Origin: Lentisphaeria bacterium
GTDB lineage: Bacteria; Verrucomicrobiota; Lentisphaeria; Oligosphaerales; Oligosphaeraceae
Length of the DNA stretch: 24,445 nucleotides
Direction of reading: 5' to 3'
Assembly: GCA_016303095.1 (NCBI GenBank)
Contig: JAEDMH010000018.1
Coordinates: forward strand, 1-24,445
Part shown: positions 1 through 6,427 of the stretch, in pieces
Position numbering within the stretch: position 1 is the first letter of the stretch
Layout: each line of letters starts with the position of its first letter
The notes under the pieces: generated by a model
Told to the model about the DNA's origin: nothing
Seen by the model: only the letters and a program-made list of their open reading frames with translations
The model's database searches: none
Made by a program: the position numbers and the translations under genes

Positions 1-8
1 CTAGAGAT

Positions 9-986
9 CTACCCCCCCTGGGGGGAAGACTCCGGGGGGCGGGGCGGAGTGCTGTTCCGTTCCCAGAAGACCCCATCCTCATATCCCTGGATGCGGGGAT
101 TGGCCTTGGCCCGTTCCAGGCGTTTCAGGGCCCAGCAGCCATATTCCTCGCACTGTTCCACGGCGGCGAAGCGTCGGTGGAGTTTTCGGGCCACCACGGC
201 GGTGGTGCCGCTCCCCAGAAAAGGATCGAAGACCATGTCTCCGGGGCGGGAGCTGGCCAGAATTAATTTTGCCAGGAGTTTTTCGGGTTTTTGGGCGGGA
301 TGGGGCGTGTTTTCCTCCATGGCCCAGAAGGGAACGGTCAGATCGTCCCAGAAATTGGAGGGGCAGGTCATGCGGTATTTTTTTCCGTCTCTTCCTTCCC
401 ACCAGTCTCGGGGACTGCCATTTTTTTCCCGGTAGGTGGCCAGGACCTTTCGCCGCACCATGACCTCCTGGAGCTGGAAGACATACGCGTCGTCCACCGT
501 GGCGAACCAGATATCCTCGCATCCATTTTTCCAGTTTGCGGCGGCCCCCCTTCCCTTTTCCCGTTGCCAGGTAATGCGGTTTCGGAGATGGAGATGGCGT
601 CCCAGGATCGTGGCATCGGCCCAGGAGGTGCGCCAGTCTCCGCAGAGATAGACGGAGGCATGGGGTTTCAAGAGGCGAAGCATCCGGGGGAACCAGGATT
701 CCAGATAGGTCAGATAGGCCTGATCGGAGCGGCTTCCGAAGCGGACTCCCCCGAACTCCATGGAGAGATTGTAGGGGGGATCCAGGATCAGGAGATCCAC
801 AAAGGACGAGGGCAGAAGATCCAGAAGGGCGAGAGTATCCCCCAGAAGGATCCGGTTTTCCAGGGCCTCCATGGTGATGGGGGCATGGGGGCGCAGCAGT
901 TCCTGGGCATAACGGGTACGTTCCTCTGGCGACAACGTCAAGGTGCGGTTGCGAGAGGGGGAGGATGGGGGGGCCTCCTGGGGCAT
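9..986 (-). CDS. Site-specific DNA methyltransferase, beta class (N6-adenine or N4-cytosine)
   Basis: This 325-residue protein transfers a methyl group from S-adenosylmethionine to an exocyclic amino group in DNA. The catalytic motif DPPY is at residues 69-72 and the AdoMet-binding motif DPFLGSGTT at 254-262. The catalytic motif comes first, which is the beta-class order seen in the M.HinfI/M.RsrI/CcrM type. The motif HPAQKPEKLLAKLI (229-242) just before the AdoMet site is also typical. At 325 residues it lacks room for the extra C-terminal domain of CcrM. The ATG at 986 is used; an internal Met39 lies just before the first conserved block, so the proline/serine-rich first 38 residues may not be translated. 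No restriction endonuclease is visible on its right side. The partner could lie left of the window, or the enzyme may be an orphan regulatory methylase. Target sequence and base cannot be read from the protein. Confidence 0.9.
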   Translation of the reverse strand: MPQEAPPSSPSRNRTLTLSPEERTRYAQELLRPHAPITMEALENRILLGDTLALLDLLPSSFVDLLILDPPYNLSMEFGGVRFGSRSDQAYLTYLESWFPRMLRLLKPHASVYLCGDWRTSWADATILGRHLHLRNRITWQREKGRGAAANWKNGCEDIWFATVDDAYVFQLQEVMVRRKVLATYREKNGSPRDWWEGRDGKKYRMTCPSNFWDDLTVPFWAMEENTPHPAQKPEKLLAKLILASSRPGDMVFDPFLGSGTTAVVARKLHRRFAAVEQCEEYGCWALKRLERAKANPRIQGYEDGVFWERNSTPPRPPESSPQGG

Positions 987-1119
987 GGAATCAGCAATGT
1001 TTTTCGCGTGAGAAGAGAGGCGGGGAGGCTTTTCCAGGGATCGCTAACGGTTCCCGAACGCGGGACAGGCAGTCAATATATTATCCCCGCTTCTCCCACA
1101 CCCTCTCCTTTGACACACC
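987..1119. promoter_or_regulatory. Divergent intergenic region between methyltransferase and two-component operon
   Basis: These 133 nt separate the divergent starts at 986 and 1120. The only AT-rich patch is TATATTAT at 1077-1084, 35 nt before the response-regulator ATG, which could serve as a -10 element for the plus strand. I see no good -35 at 16-18 nt upstream. A small hairpin, TCCCG/CGGGA with loop AACG, occupies 1052-1065 and would overlap the -35 region, so it could be an operator. There is no purine-rich ribosome binding site before 1120; the leader is pyrimidine-rich. Confidence 0.3.
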
Positions 1120-1794
1120 ATGCGCGTTCTCCTGATTGACGACGATCGAACCACCGTGGATTTCATGAAGACTGGCTTTGAGGCGGCCGGATACACGGTG
1201 TGCACCGCCTACAATGGAAGCGACGGCCTCTCCCTGGCCCTGGGAAACTCCTTCGATCTAGCCATCGTGGACGTGATGCTGCCGGGTCTGGATGGCTTCC
1301 AGGTGGTGCGACAGCTGCGGGAGGCGGAGCGCACCTTCCCCATTATCATGCTCAGCGCCAGACACGAAGAAGAAAACAAGATCCGGGGTCTGGAGTGCGG
1401 GGCGGATGACTATCAGACAAAGCCTTTCTCTCTCACGGAGTTGCTGGCACGGGCGGCAGCCCAGCTCCGCCGCGCCGCCGCCGCCCCCGCCCCCACAGAA
1501 CTCAAGGTGGCCAATCTCCGCATGGATCTCATTGGGCGGAAAGTCTACCGGGACGATGTCCGCATCCCCCTCCAGCCTCTGGAGTTCCAGCTCTTGGAGT
1601 TTCTCATGCGCAACCGGGGGCGAGTGGTCTCCCGCACCACCATCATGGAGCACGTCTGGGAATACAACTTCGATCCCCATACCAACGTGGTGGATTCCCG
1701 GATCTGCCACCTGCGGGACAAGATTGACAAGAATTTTCAGCCTCGGCTTTTGAAGACCATACGGGGATTCGGCTATGTCCTGGAAGATTCTTGA
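1120..1794 (+). CDS. OmpR/PhoB-family response regulator
   Basis: This 224-residue protein is the DNA-binding output half of a two-component system. The receiver domain spans about residues 1-118, with acidic residues D7-D9, phosphoacceptor D51 (IVDVMLPG), conserved S79 and K101 (TKPF). A winged-helix Trans_reg_C domain follows at about 127-223 and ends with the family signature around TIRGFGYVLE. All key receiver residues are present, so it should be phosphorylatable. The stop codon lies inside the kinase gene that follows, an overlap of 20 nt, so the two are translationally coupled. Both domains are of standard length. The sequence does not reveal the regulon. A candidate OmpR-type repeat operator lies at 5859-5880 upstream of the yejM-like gene, but the link is only inferred. 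Confidence 0.95.
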   Translation: MRVLLIDDDRTTVDFMKTGFEAAGYTVCTAYNGSDGLSLALGNSFDLAIVDVMLPGLDGFQVVRQLREAERTFPIIMLSARHEEENKIRGLECGADDYQTKPFSLTELLARAAAQLRRAAAAPAPTELKVANLRMDLIGRKVYRDDVRIPLQPLEFQLLEFLMRNRGRVVSRTTIMEHVWEYNFDPHTNVVDSRICHLRDKIDKNFQPRLLKTIRGFGYVLEDS

Positions 1795-3397
1795 GCGGCT
1801 TCCCTGGCGGGGGACCCTGAAGCTCCAGGCGGCCCGCTTCCTCCTCTGTGGCGCCACCCTGACCATGGTGTGCGCCATGTTGCTGGCCTATCTTTCCCAG
1901 CGCCACTTCCTCCTCTCCTCCGCCAGGAAACGCCTCCTAAATTTCAGCGGCGAATTTCTCTTTGAGTATGTGTGCCAGCGAGAGGAGCCGGCAGGCGGCA
2001 GCCTGTGTCCCCTGCAAGAACTCCCCCTGGCCTGCCGCCAAGCCCTGCAGCATCATTCCCCTCCCATCGTCCCCCTGATGGCCTACCGGGTGGAGAACAT
2101 GGGGGAAATCTATCTGGCCGTGTTGCGGCAGGGGCTTCCCTCTCTCGTCCTCTATGATGAATTCTCCCAGCAGATCGTCAACATTTCCCCTAGTGACTCC
2201 GCCACGGCCTTGGGCTACATGGATCGGGAGTTCAACGAGGAATCCTACGGCCAGGGCGTGAACAAGCTCTTCTTTTTGCTGATGGACGAGGAGGGAGACA
2301 TAGGGGCGCGCTCCGCCTTTCATCCCCGGTTCATGCCCTCCTTCGTCTCCCTCTTCTCCCCCGCTCCTCCCCGAGAGGGCTTTCACACCCTGAAACATGG
2401 GGAGGTGACCATCCTGCTCCACGTCCGTAAACTTTATGACGGAAACTATTTGCTCATTGGGGAGAACATTCAGGACTCCATGGAGAATCTCCACCATCTC
2501 CTTCTCTTCTTCATTCTCCTCTTCTTAGCCTCTCTTCCCATGGAGGTTCTCCTGGCCACTCTCTTCGCCAAGCGCATCTCCTCGGGCCTGGATCGCCTGG
2601 GAGATGCGGCAGACGCCATCGCCCGGGGCAATTTCGCCATGCGCCTCTCCTCCCGAGGAGAACCCCGGGAACTCCTCGCCCTGATGGAGGCTTTCAACCA
2701 CATGACGGAGAACACCCAGAAGTTGATGTCCGAGCTCCAAAATGTGACGGATGACATCGCCCATGATTTGCGCACCCCCCTCACCCGCATGCGCACTCGG
2801 GCGGAACTGGAACTCCTCCAACGGGGAGACTGGGATTTCCCCGCCCTGGTGGCAGAACAATGCGACGACCTTCTGGCCACCATGCAGACTATGCTGGAGA
2901 TCACCCGGCTGGAAAAGCGGCTGAATCATACCCTGGCCCAACCCACCAACCTCAACCAACTGCTCCTGAGACTCCGGGAAGCCTTCTCCACCTTGGCGGA
3001 AGACCGGAAAATCCAGCTGCTTCTCCAATTGCCCCAGGAGCCCGTCGTCTATCCCTGCCATCCCAAACAATGGGAACGCATGGCCGCCAATCTCCTGGAC
3101 AACGCCCTGAAATACACCCCCGCCGACGGCACCGTCACCCTGAGCCTGGAACGGCACCCGGGGCATATTCTCTTCTCCGTCCGGGACACCGGCCCCGGCA
3201 TCCCCCTCCGGGAACAGGAGAAGATCTTTCAACGCTTCTACCGCTCAGACACCAGCCGAAGCCAGCCGGGCAATGGGCTGGGCCTGAGCATGGTCAAAGC
3301 CGTGGCCGAATCCCTGGGAGGAAGCGCCAAAGTGATCAGCACTCCAGGCCAGGGAAGCCTCTTCCTCATCACCCTCCCCTATTCTCCCTCTTCCTGA
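1775..3397 (+). CDS. Membrane sensor histidine kinase, partner of the adjacent response regulator
   Basis: This 540-residue kinase autophosphorylates on histidine and passes the phosphate to the regulator encoded just upstream. The first membrane helix is about residues 22-42 and the second about 241-263. Between them lies a periplasmic sensor region of about 200 residues that I do not recognise. A HAMP linker covers roughly 263-318. The HisKA H-box is DIAHDLRTP with H330. The HATPase_c domain shows the N-box at NLLDNALKYTP (439-449), the G1 box DTGPGIP (471-477), the F-box FQRFYRSD (485-492) and the G2 box GNGLGLS (499-505), so the catalytic core is complete. The ATG at 1775 is inside the regulator gene and puts the first membrane helix at a normal distance from the N-terminus. 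The ligand is unknown. The gene converges with dgkA, with only 24 nt between the stop codons. Confidence 0.95.
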   Translation: MSWKILERLPWRGTLKLQAARFLLCGATLTMVCAMLLAYLSQRHFLLSSARKRLLNFSGEFLFEYVCQREEPAGGSLCPLQELPLACRQALQHHSPPIVPLMAYRVENMGEIYLAVLRQGLPSLVLYDEFSQQIVNISPSDSATALGYMDREFNEESYGQGVNKLFFLLMDEEGDIGARSAFHPRFMPSFVSLFSPAPPREGFHTLKHGEVTILLHVRKLYDGNYLLIGENIQDSMENLHHLLLFFILLFLASLPMEVLLATLFAKRISSGLDRLGDAADAIARGNFAMRLSSRGEPRELLALMEAFNHMTENTQKLMSELQNVTDDIAHDLRTPLTRMRTRAELELLQRGDWDFPALVAEQCDDLLATMQTMLEITRLEKRLNHTLAQPTNLNQLLLRLREAFSTLAEDRKIQLLLQLPQEPVVYPCHPKQWERMAANLLDNALKYTPADGTVTLSLERHPGHILFSVRDTGPGIPLREQEKIFQRFYRSDTSRSQPGNGLGLSMVKAVAESLGGSAKVISTPGQGSLFLITLPYSPSS

Positions 3398-3421
3398 CTC
3401 CTTGTTTCAATAACAATATAA

Positions 3422-3847
3422 CTACCTAATTTTCAGTAAGTTATAAATAACTACAACCCAACATCCCCCAAAAGTAGCAAGGAGACAGAAGACGGCGGCG
3501 CTTCCCATATCCTTGGCCCGTCCGGCCAATTCATGCCATTGGGGGGAGACCAGATCCACGATCGCCTCCAGGGCGGAGTTCATCAGTTCTACTACCAGGA
3601 GGAGCCCTCCCAGCGCCAGGAGGAGCAGTCGGGTTTCACAGGAGAGGGGAAGAAGGAAGAGGAGGAGGCCTTGGAGGGCCACCAGGAGGAGATCCTGCCG
3701 GAAGGCGGCCTCATGGCGAAAAGCGGCCTTCAGTCCCTTGGCGCTATATTGGGCGGCGGCGAAGAAATGGTGGAGGCCTTGGAGTTTGGGAGGGACGCTT
3801 TCCTGGGGAGAAGGTCCTTTCCGCGGCTGTTTTTGTTTCTCGTCCAT
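3422..3847 (-). CDS. dgkA: Diacylglycerol kinase, DgkA family
   Basis: This 141-residue integral membrane enzyme phosphorylates diacylglycerol to phosphatidic acid with ATP in the inner membrane, returning it to phospholipid synthesis. The signature ELMNSALEAIVDLV and HELAGRAKDMGSAAV is unmistakable. E87, N90, E94 and D113 match E. coli E69, N72, E76 and D95 with a constant offset of 18 residues, so the catalytic set is intact. Three membrane segments lie near residues 54-72, 75-100 and 117-137. The extra 18 or so residues are a charged, Gln/Pro-rich cytoplasmic N-terminus. The start at 3847 has a good ribosome binding site, AGGGGG at 3855-3860, 7 nt away and overlapping the stop codon of the upstream yejM-like gene, so translation is coupled. 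A few DgkA-family proteins use undecaprenol, but the residues here do not decide the substrate. Confidence 0.95.
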   Translation of the reverse strand: MDEKQKQPRKGPSPQESVPPKLQGLHHFFAAAQYSAKGLKAAFRHEAAFRQDLLLVALQGLLLFLLPLSCETRLLLLALGGLLLVVELMNSALEAIVDLVSPQWHELAGRAKDMGSAAVFCLLATFGGCWVVVIYNLLKIR

Positions 3848-3858
3848 GGCTTTTCCCC

Positions 3859-5766
3859 CTACTTCTTCTTTCGCACGAAGCGATACATGTCTTGATTGGC
3901 CTGGATGAACTGGGCAAAATGGCTGCGGAGGATGGCATTTTCATCCCCTCCGGGGCGGTCTGAGGCATCCAGGAGATTTCTTCCATAGTATTTCCTGCCT
4001 GCCCCCACGGGGAGGATGTATTTGAACTGGGGGCAGACGAAAGCCTCCAGCTTCCACCCGGAGACGATGAAGAACTCCCGGTCGTAGGTCTCATCCAGCA
4101 AACTCTTTCCCACGGAGAAATCCCCGGGGGTGTTTTCCACTCCAAAGAAGGGAGCCAACGTGGGGAGGATGTCCGTATGATGGCTGCGATGGAGCAGTTT
4201 TCTAGGGGGCACCCCGGGAAGGAACATCACCAGGGGAGTGCGGATTTGCTCCTCCACAAAAGTGGAATTGTGCCCCAAATGCCCCTTCTCGTAGAACTCC
4301 TCTCCATGATCCCCCGTCACCACCACGATGGTGCGCGCCGCCAAGGCGGGATTGGCCTGGAGAGCCGCCAGGATACGTCCAATCTGCCGGTCCACATGAT
4401 GGGCCGCATTCACCTGGCGGTTGTAGATCCCCGGGGCATCCTTCACGGACACGGTGGCATAGTTGATCTCCTGAATGTAGTCCGACCGCAAAGCCTGGCT
4501 CTCGTCAAAGGTGTAGGGAGCGTGGGTGCTCTCGAAGAAATGGAAGGCGAAGAAGGGGGGAGACTCCTGCGTGCGCTCCTGCAGGAAGGCCAGGATGCGG
4601 TCCGTCCCGATCACATCCCGCCGCCAGGGATCGTTGTCCTTGATCTCCTTCATGCAGGAGGAGGGCACGGAGGCAAAGATGGTTTGGTCGAACTCGGGAT
4701 AGGTGAAACGGGCGGAGGTCTGCACCAGGAAATCGTATCCATCCTCCTGGAGCCAATCGAAGAGGAGGGGGGGGCGGCGGGCATTGAAGAAGGGGCCCCA
4801 GTTGGTTCCGTAGATGCCATAGAACATAGAGAACATGGCGGGGCGAGTGCCATGTCCTCCGCTGTAGTGCTGGGGCGCCCAGAGGCCCTTTTGGGCCAAA
4901 GCCCAGGTTTCCGGCATGGTCTCGGGATTCAAGTGGTCGGCCCGAAGGGATTCCGCCGTCAGCCAAAGGATATTCAACGGCTGTTCAGGGGGCGTGCGGC
5001 GAAGGGGAGCCGCGGGATAATTGAGGGAAAAGTCATCCTCCTTGCTGCCGTCAAAGAAATGTTCCTCCCGGGAGGGTTCCTGGCACCCGAGACGCCGGAG
5101 GAACTTCCGCATGCGCAGGGTGAAGGTGACAGGATAGGTGTTGTTGTAGGCCAGCACATCCCGACGGGAATAAAAGTCCGCATAGCCCAAAATCAGCATG
5201 CTGCCCAACACCACCAAGGCCACCAGAACCGTCCCCGCCGCCAGCATCCGCCCCAGACGGGGGAACTCCCGCTTTCCCCAGGAGGCGAGGGGACGCCACC
5301 GACGCACCCCCACCCCAAGGAGGACATTGGCCGCCAGCCACAGGAAAACTCCCACGCCCGCCGGAAGAAGCGTTTCCATCCCCAACCCCATGGCTTCAAA
5401 GCCACCAGGAGTGAACATCAGGTTGAAGACCAACCCATTCAGGTGATACCCGTATTTCAGGAACACCACGAAATCCAACACCATCAAAAACTCCCCCAGG
5501 AAAGTCCAGAGCACTCCCCAGAACAGGGAAAGAATGCTCGCCAGACGGGGACGGGGCAACAACAACAAGAGCGAGGACACCACCACCCCCGGCAAAAGGT
5601 AGACCACAGGGTAGGAGACCACCGTCAACGTGAGCCATATCGCCGGCAACACCCGACTCCCTAAGCCCTGATGCAAGGCAAACCCCAGGAGAAGTAGAAA
5701 AAAAAGCAGGAGATGGACGGCAAAAAAGAGGAGGTTCTGCCGAAAGGCGCAGGCACGGGAAGGCAT
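3859..5766 (-). CDS. YejM/PbgA-like inner-membrane protein with sulfatase/alkaline-phosphatase-fold domain
   Basis: This 635-residue protein has about five hydrophobic segments in residues 11-197 (near 12-32, 43-70, 76-104, 133-154 and 176-197). A large domain of the sulfatase/phosphoethanolamine-transferase superfamily follows at about 263-560. The layout is that of YejM/PbgA, as is the block HYSGGHGTRPAMFSMFYG (300-317). Residues that would form the metal site of the superfamily appear present: E272 (TAESLRADHL), T307 as possible nucleophile, D486-H487 (VTGDHGEEF) and H499. E. coli YejM controls LpxC turnover, whereas relatives such as EptA, OpgB and LtaS transfer phospholipid head groups and release diacylglycerol. 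The neighbouring dgkA, 11 nt downstream, favours an enzyme of that second kind. The ATG at 5766 lacks a clear ribosome binding site. Exact substrate unknown. Confidence 0.85.
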   Translation of the reverse strand: MPSRACAFRQNLLFFAVHLLLFFLLLLGFALHQGLGSRVLPAIWLTLTVVSYPVVYLLPGVVVSSLLLLLPRPRLASILSLFWGVLWTFLGEFLMVLDFVVFLKYGYHLNGLVFNLMFTPGGFEAMGLGMETLLPAGVGVFLWLAANVLLGVGVRRWRPLASWGKREFPRLGRMLAAGTVLVALVVLGSMLILGYADFYSRRDVLAYNNTYPVTFTLRMRKFLRRLGCQEPSREEHFFDGSKEDDFSLNYPAAPLRRTPPEQPLNILWLTAESLRADHLNPETMPETWALAQKGLWAPQHYSGGHGTRPAMFSMFYGIYGTNWGPFFNARRPPLLFDWLQEDGYDFLVQTSARFTYPEFDQTIFASVPSSCMKEIKDNDPWRRDVIGTDRILAFLQERTQESPPFFAFHFFESTHAPYTFDESQALRSDYIQEINYATVSVKDAPGIYNRQVNAAHHVDRQIGRILAALQANPALAARTIVVVTGDHGEEFYEKGHLGHNSTFVEEQIRTPLVMFLPGVPPRKLLHRSHHTDILPTLAPFFGVENTPGDFSVGKSLLDETYDREFFIVSGWKLEAFVCPQFKYILPVGAGRKYYGRNLLDASDRPGGDENAILRSHFAQFIQANQDMYRFVRKKK

Positions 5767-5858
5767 GATAGGAAACCGAAAGAGGAAAATCGTCTACGTC
5801 CCGAGAGAGAATATGGGGAGAGACGCTCTCTTTACTGTACCCATCCTTGTCTTCAGAT

Positions 5859-5880
5859 AGATTACCAAAAGATTACCAAA
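5859..5880 (-). repeat. Perfect 11-bp tandem direct repeat, candidate operator upstream of the yejM-like gene
   Basis: Two exact adjacent copies of an 11-bp unit, TTTGGTAATCT on the minus strand (5859-5869 and 5870-5880), sit 92-114 nt upstream of the ATG at 5766. A centre-to-centre spacing of 11 bp, about one helical turn, is the arrangement recognised by tandem dimers of OmpR/PhoB-family regulators. The unit is AT-rich in GC-rich surroundings. The OmpR-type regulator at 1120-1794 is an obvious candidate partner, but that is inference. Confidence 0.5.
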
Positions 5881-5924
5881 CGACAATCTGTGCGCCGCGA
5901 AACGCACGGGGGAGGGAGCCTTTT

Positions 5925-5962
5925 TCAGGTCGGATGCGAAAAAGGGGCGTTTTCGGACCTGA
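5925..5962. other. Long bulged hairpin in the yejM-side intergenic region
   Basis: TCAGGTC (5925-5931) pairs with GACCTGA (5956-5962). Inside it, after a 5-nt bulge GGATG, CGAAAA (5937-5942) pairs with TTTTCG (5950-5955) around a loop of about seven bases. Thirteen base pairs with a one-sided bulge are unlikely to be chance. A smaller hairpin, GTGCG/CGCAC, lies beside it at 5890-5907. It may be part of the yejM leader transcript, a processing site or a protein-binding site; it has no T-run to act as a terminator. Confidence 0.45.
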
Positions 5963-6006
5963 CCTGCGGCCCATCGGCGTCTGGGGCAAGAGAGCGAGAC
6001 AGAGAC

Positions 6007-6157
6007 AAAAAAAGCCACAGGCCGTCTCCGGAAGATTCGGGAGGGGACCTGTGGCAAAAAGAGGTGACGCCGAGAGGGAATGCTCTGCTAAGTCATAAAG
6101 GTAGAGCCTAGAGGCTCCAATGCAAGAATTGTCCAGAGTGCCGTGTGCGGCGTCACC
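6007..6157 (-). ncRNA. Candidate small structured RNA of about 151 nt, family not recognised
   Basis: The minus strand shows a complete transcription unit without a credible ORF. A promoter-like pair (6164-6191) predicts a start at G6157. The transcript would open with GGTGACGCCG, which pairs perfectly with CGGCGTCACC ending at 6063, closing a 95-nt domain. Inside are a CAAT/ATTG hairpin (6118-6131), a GAGCC-TCTA-GGCTC hairpin (6104-6117) and an alternative longer pairing of 6082-6088 with 6101-6107. T5 follows, then a terminator hairpin and T7. I compared it by eye with tRNA (no TTCRANY loop), tmRNA, RNase P, 6S and SRP RNA signatures and found no match. It could instead be a cis-acting leader with attenuator for the yejM-like gene, whose ATG is about 240 nt further on. 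Confidence 0.42.
6014..6055 (-). terminator. Rho-independent terminator, minus strand
   Basis: GCCACAGG (6014-6021) and CCTGTGGC (6048-6055) form a perfect 8-bp stem, with a further CTCC/GGAG pairing nearer the loop. Read on the minus strand, the stem is followed immediately by seven T (6007-6013). On the plus strand both flanks are A-runs, so it works in the minus direction only. No protein gene on that strand ends nearby, which is why an RNA gene is proposed. Confidence 0.65.
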
Positions 6158-6163
6158 GTCCTT

Positions 6164-6191
6164 ACCATATTCCCCCTGGGCGGGATTGCAA
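6164..6191 (-). promoter_or_regulatory. Candidate promoter for the minus-strand small RNA
   Basis: Read on the minus strand, TTGCAA (6186-6191) is separated by 16 nt from TATGGT (6164-6169), and the next 6 nt lead to G6157, the first base of the closing stem of the structured element. Each hexamer matches the sigma-70 consensus at four of six positions. The hexamers are weak, but spacing and placement are right. Confidence 0.35.
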
Positions 6192-6302
6192 CCCCTCCCC
6201 TTCTCGTCGCCAAGAGATCCTCTTCCGGGGGAAAGGCCAGGAGGCCGGGGAAACGCCTGGATTCTCCCGGGATTCCCAAGGGATTATGCCATTTCATAAC
6301 TC

Positions 6303-6331
6303 TTTATGTTTATGTGAGTTACAAATAGAAT
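6303..6331 (+). promoter_or_regulatory. Weak candidate promoter for the MBG/beta-helix protein gene
   Basis: TAGAAT at 6326-6331 differs from TATAAT at one position and sits about 97 nt before the ATG at 6428, in the only AT-rich patch upstream. The hexamer 17 nt further upstream (TTTATG, 6303-6308) is a poor -35. A 6-bp inverted repeat TAACTC/GAGTTA (6297-6302 with 6316-6321) flanks this spacer and could be an operator. Confidence 0.25.
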
Positions 6332-6427
6332 CCCCCAAGCGGCGGGAATATGGTAGGCCCTGGACGGGCGGCAAAGGCCGCCTCCACGTCTCCTTCCTTT
6401 TCCCCAGGCTCTTCGCGAGGATTCCCC

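Noticed and set aside
12..44. GC-rich inverted repeat at the left edge as a terminator
   Set aside because: It lies inside the methyltransferase coding region near its C-terminus and has no T-run.
4177..5664. Open frame of 495 codons antisense to the yejM-like gene
   Set aside because: His/Gln/Gly-rich product without a domain; the minus strand has membrane segments and metal-site motifs.
5713..6111. Plus-strand frame of 132 codons in the intergenic region
   Set aside because: It starts inside the yejM-like gene on the other strand and passes through the hairpins and terminator; its composition is charged and repetitive.
6063..6157. tRNA with a long variable arm
   Set aside because: The cloverleaf-like closure is present, but the closing stem is 10 bp, there is no TTCRANY T-loop on either strand, and no CCA end.
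6088..6297. Small minus-strand frame (69 codons) upstream of the RNA candidate
   Set aside because: It has no ribosome binding site and no recognisable feature, and it runs through the structured element and the proposed promoter.
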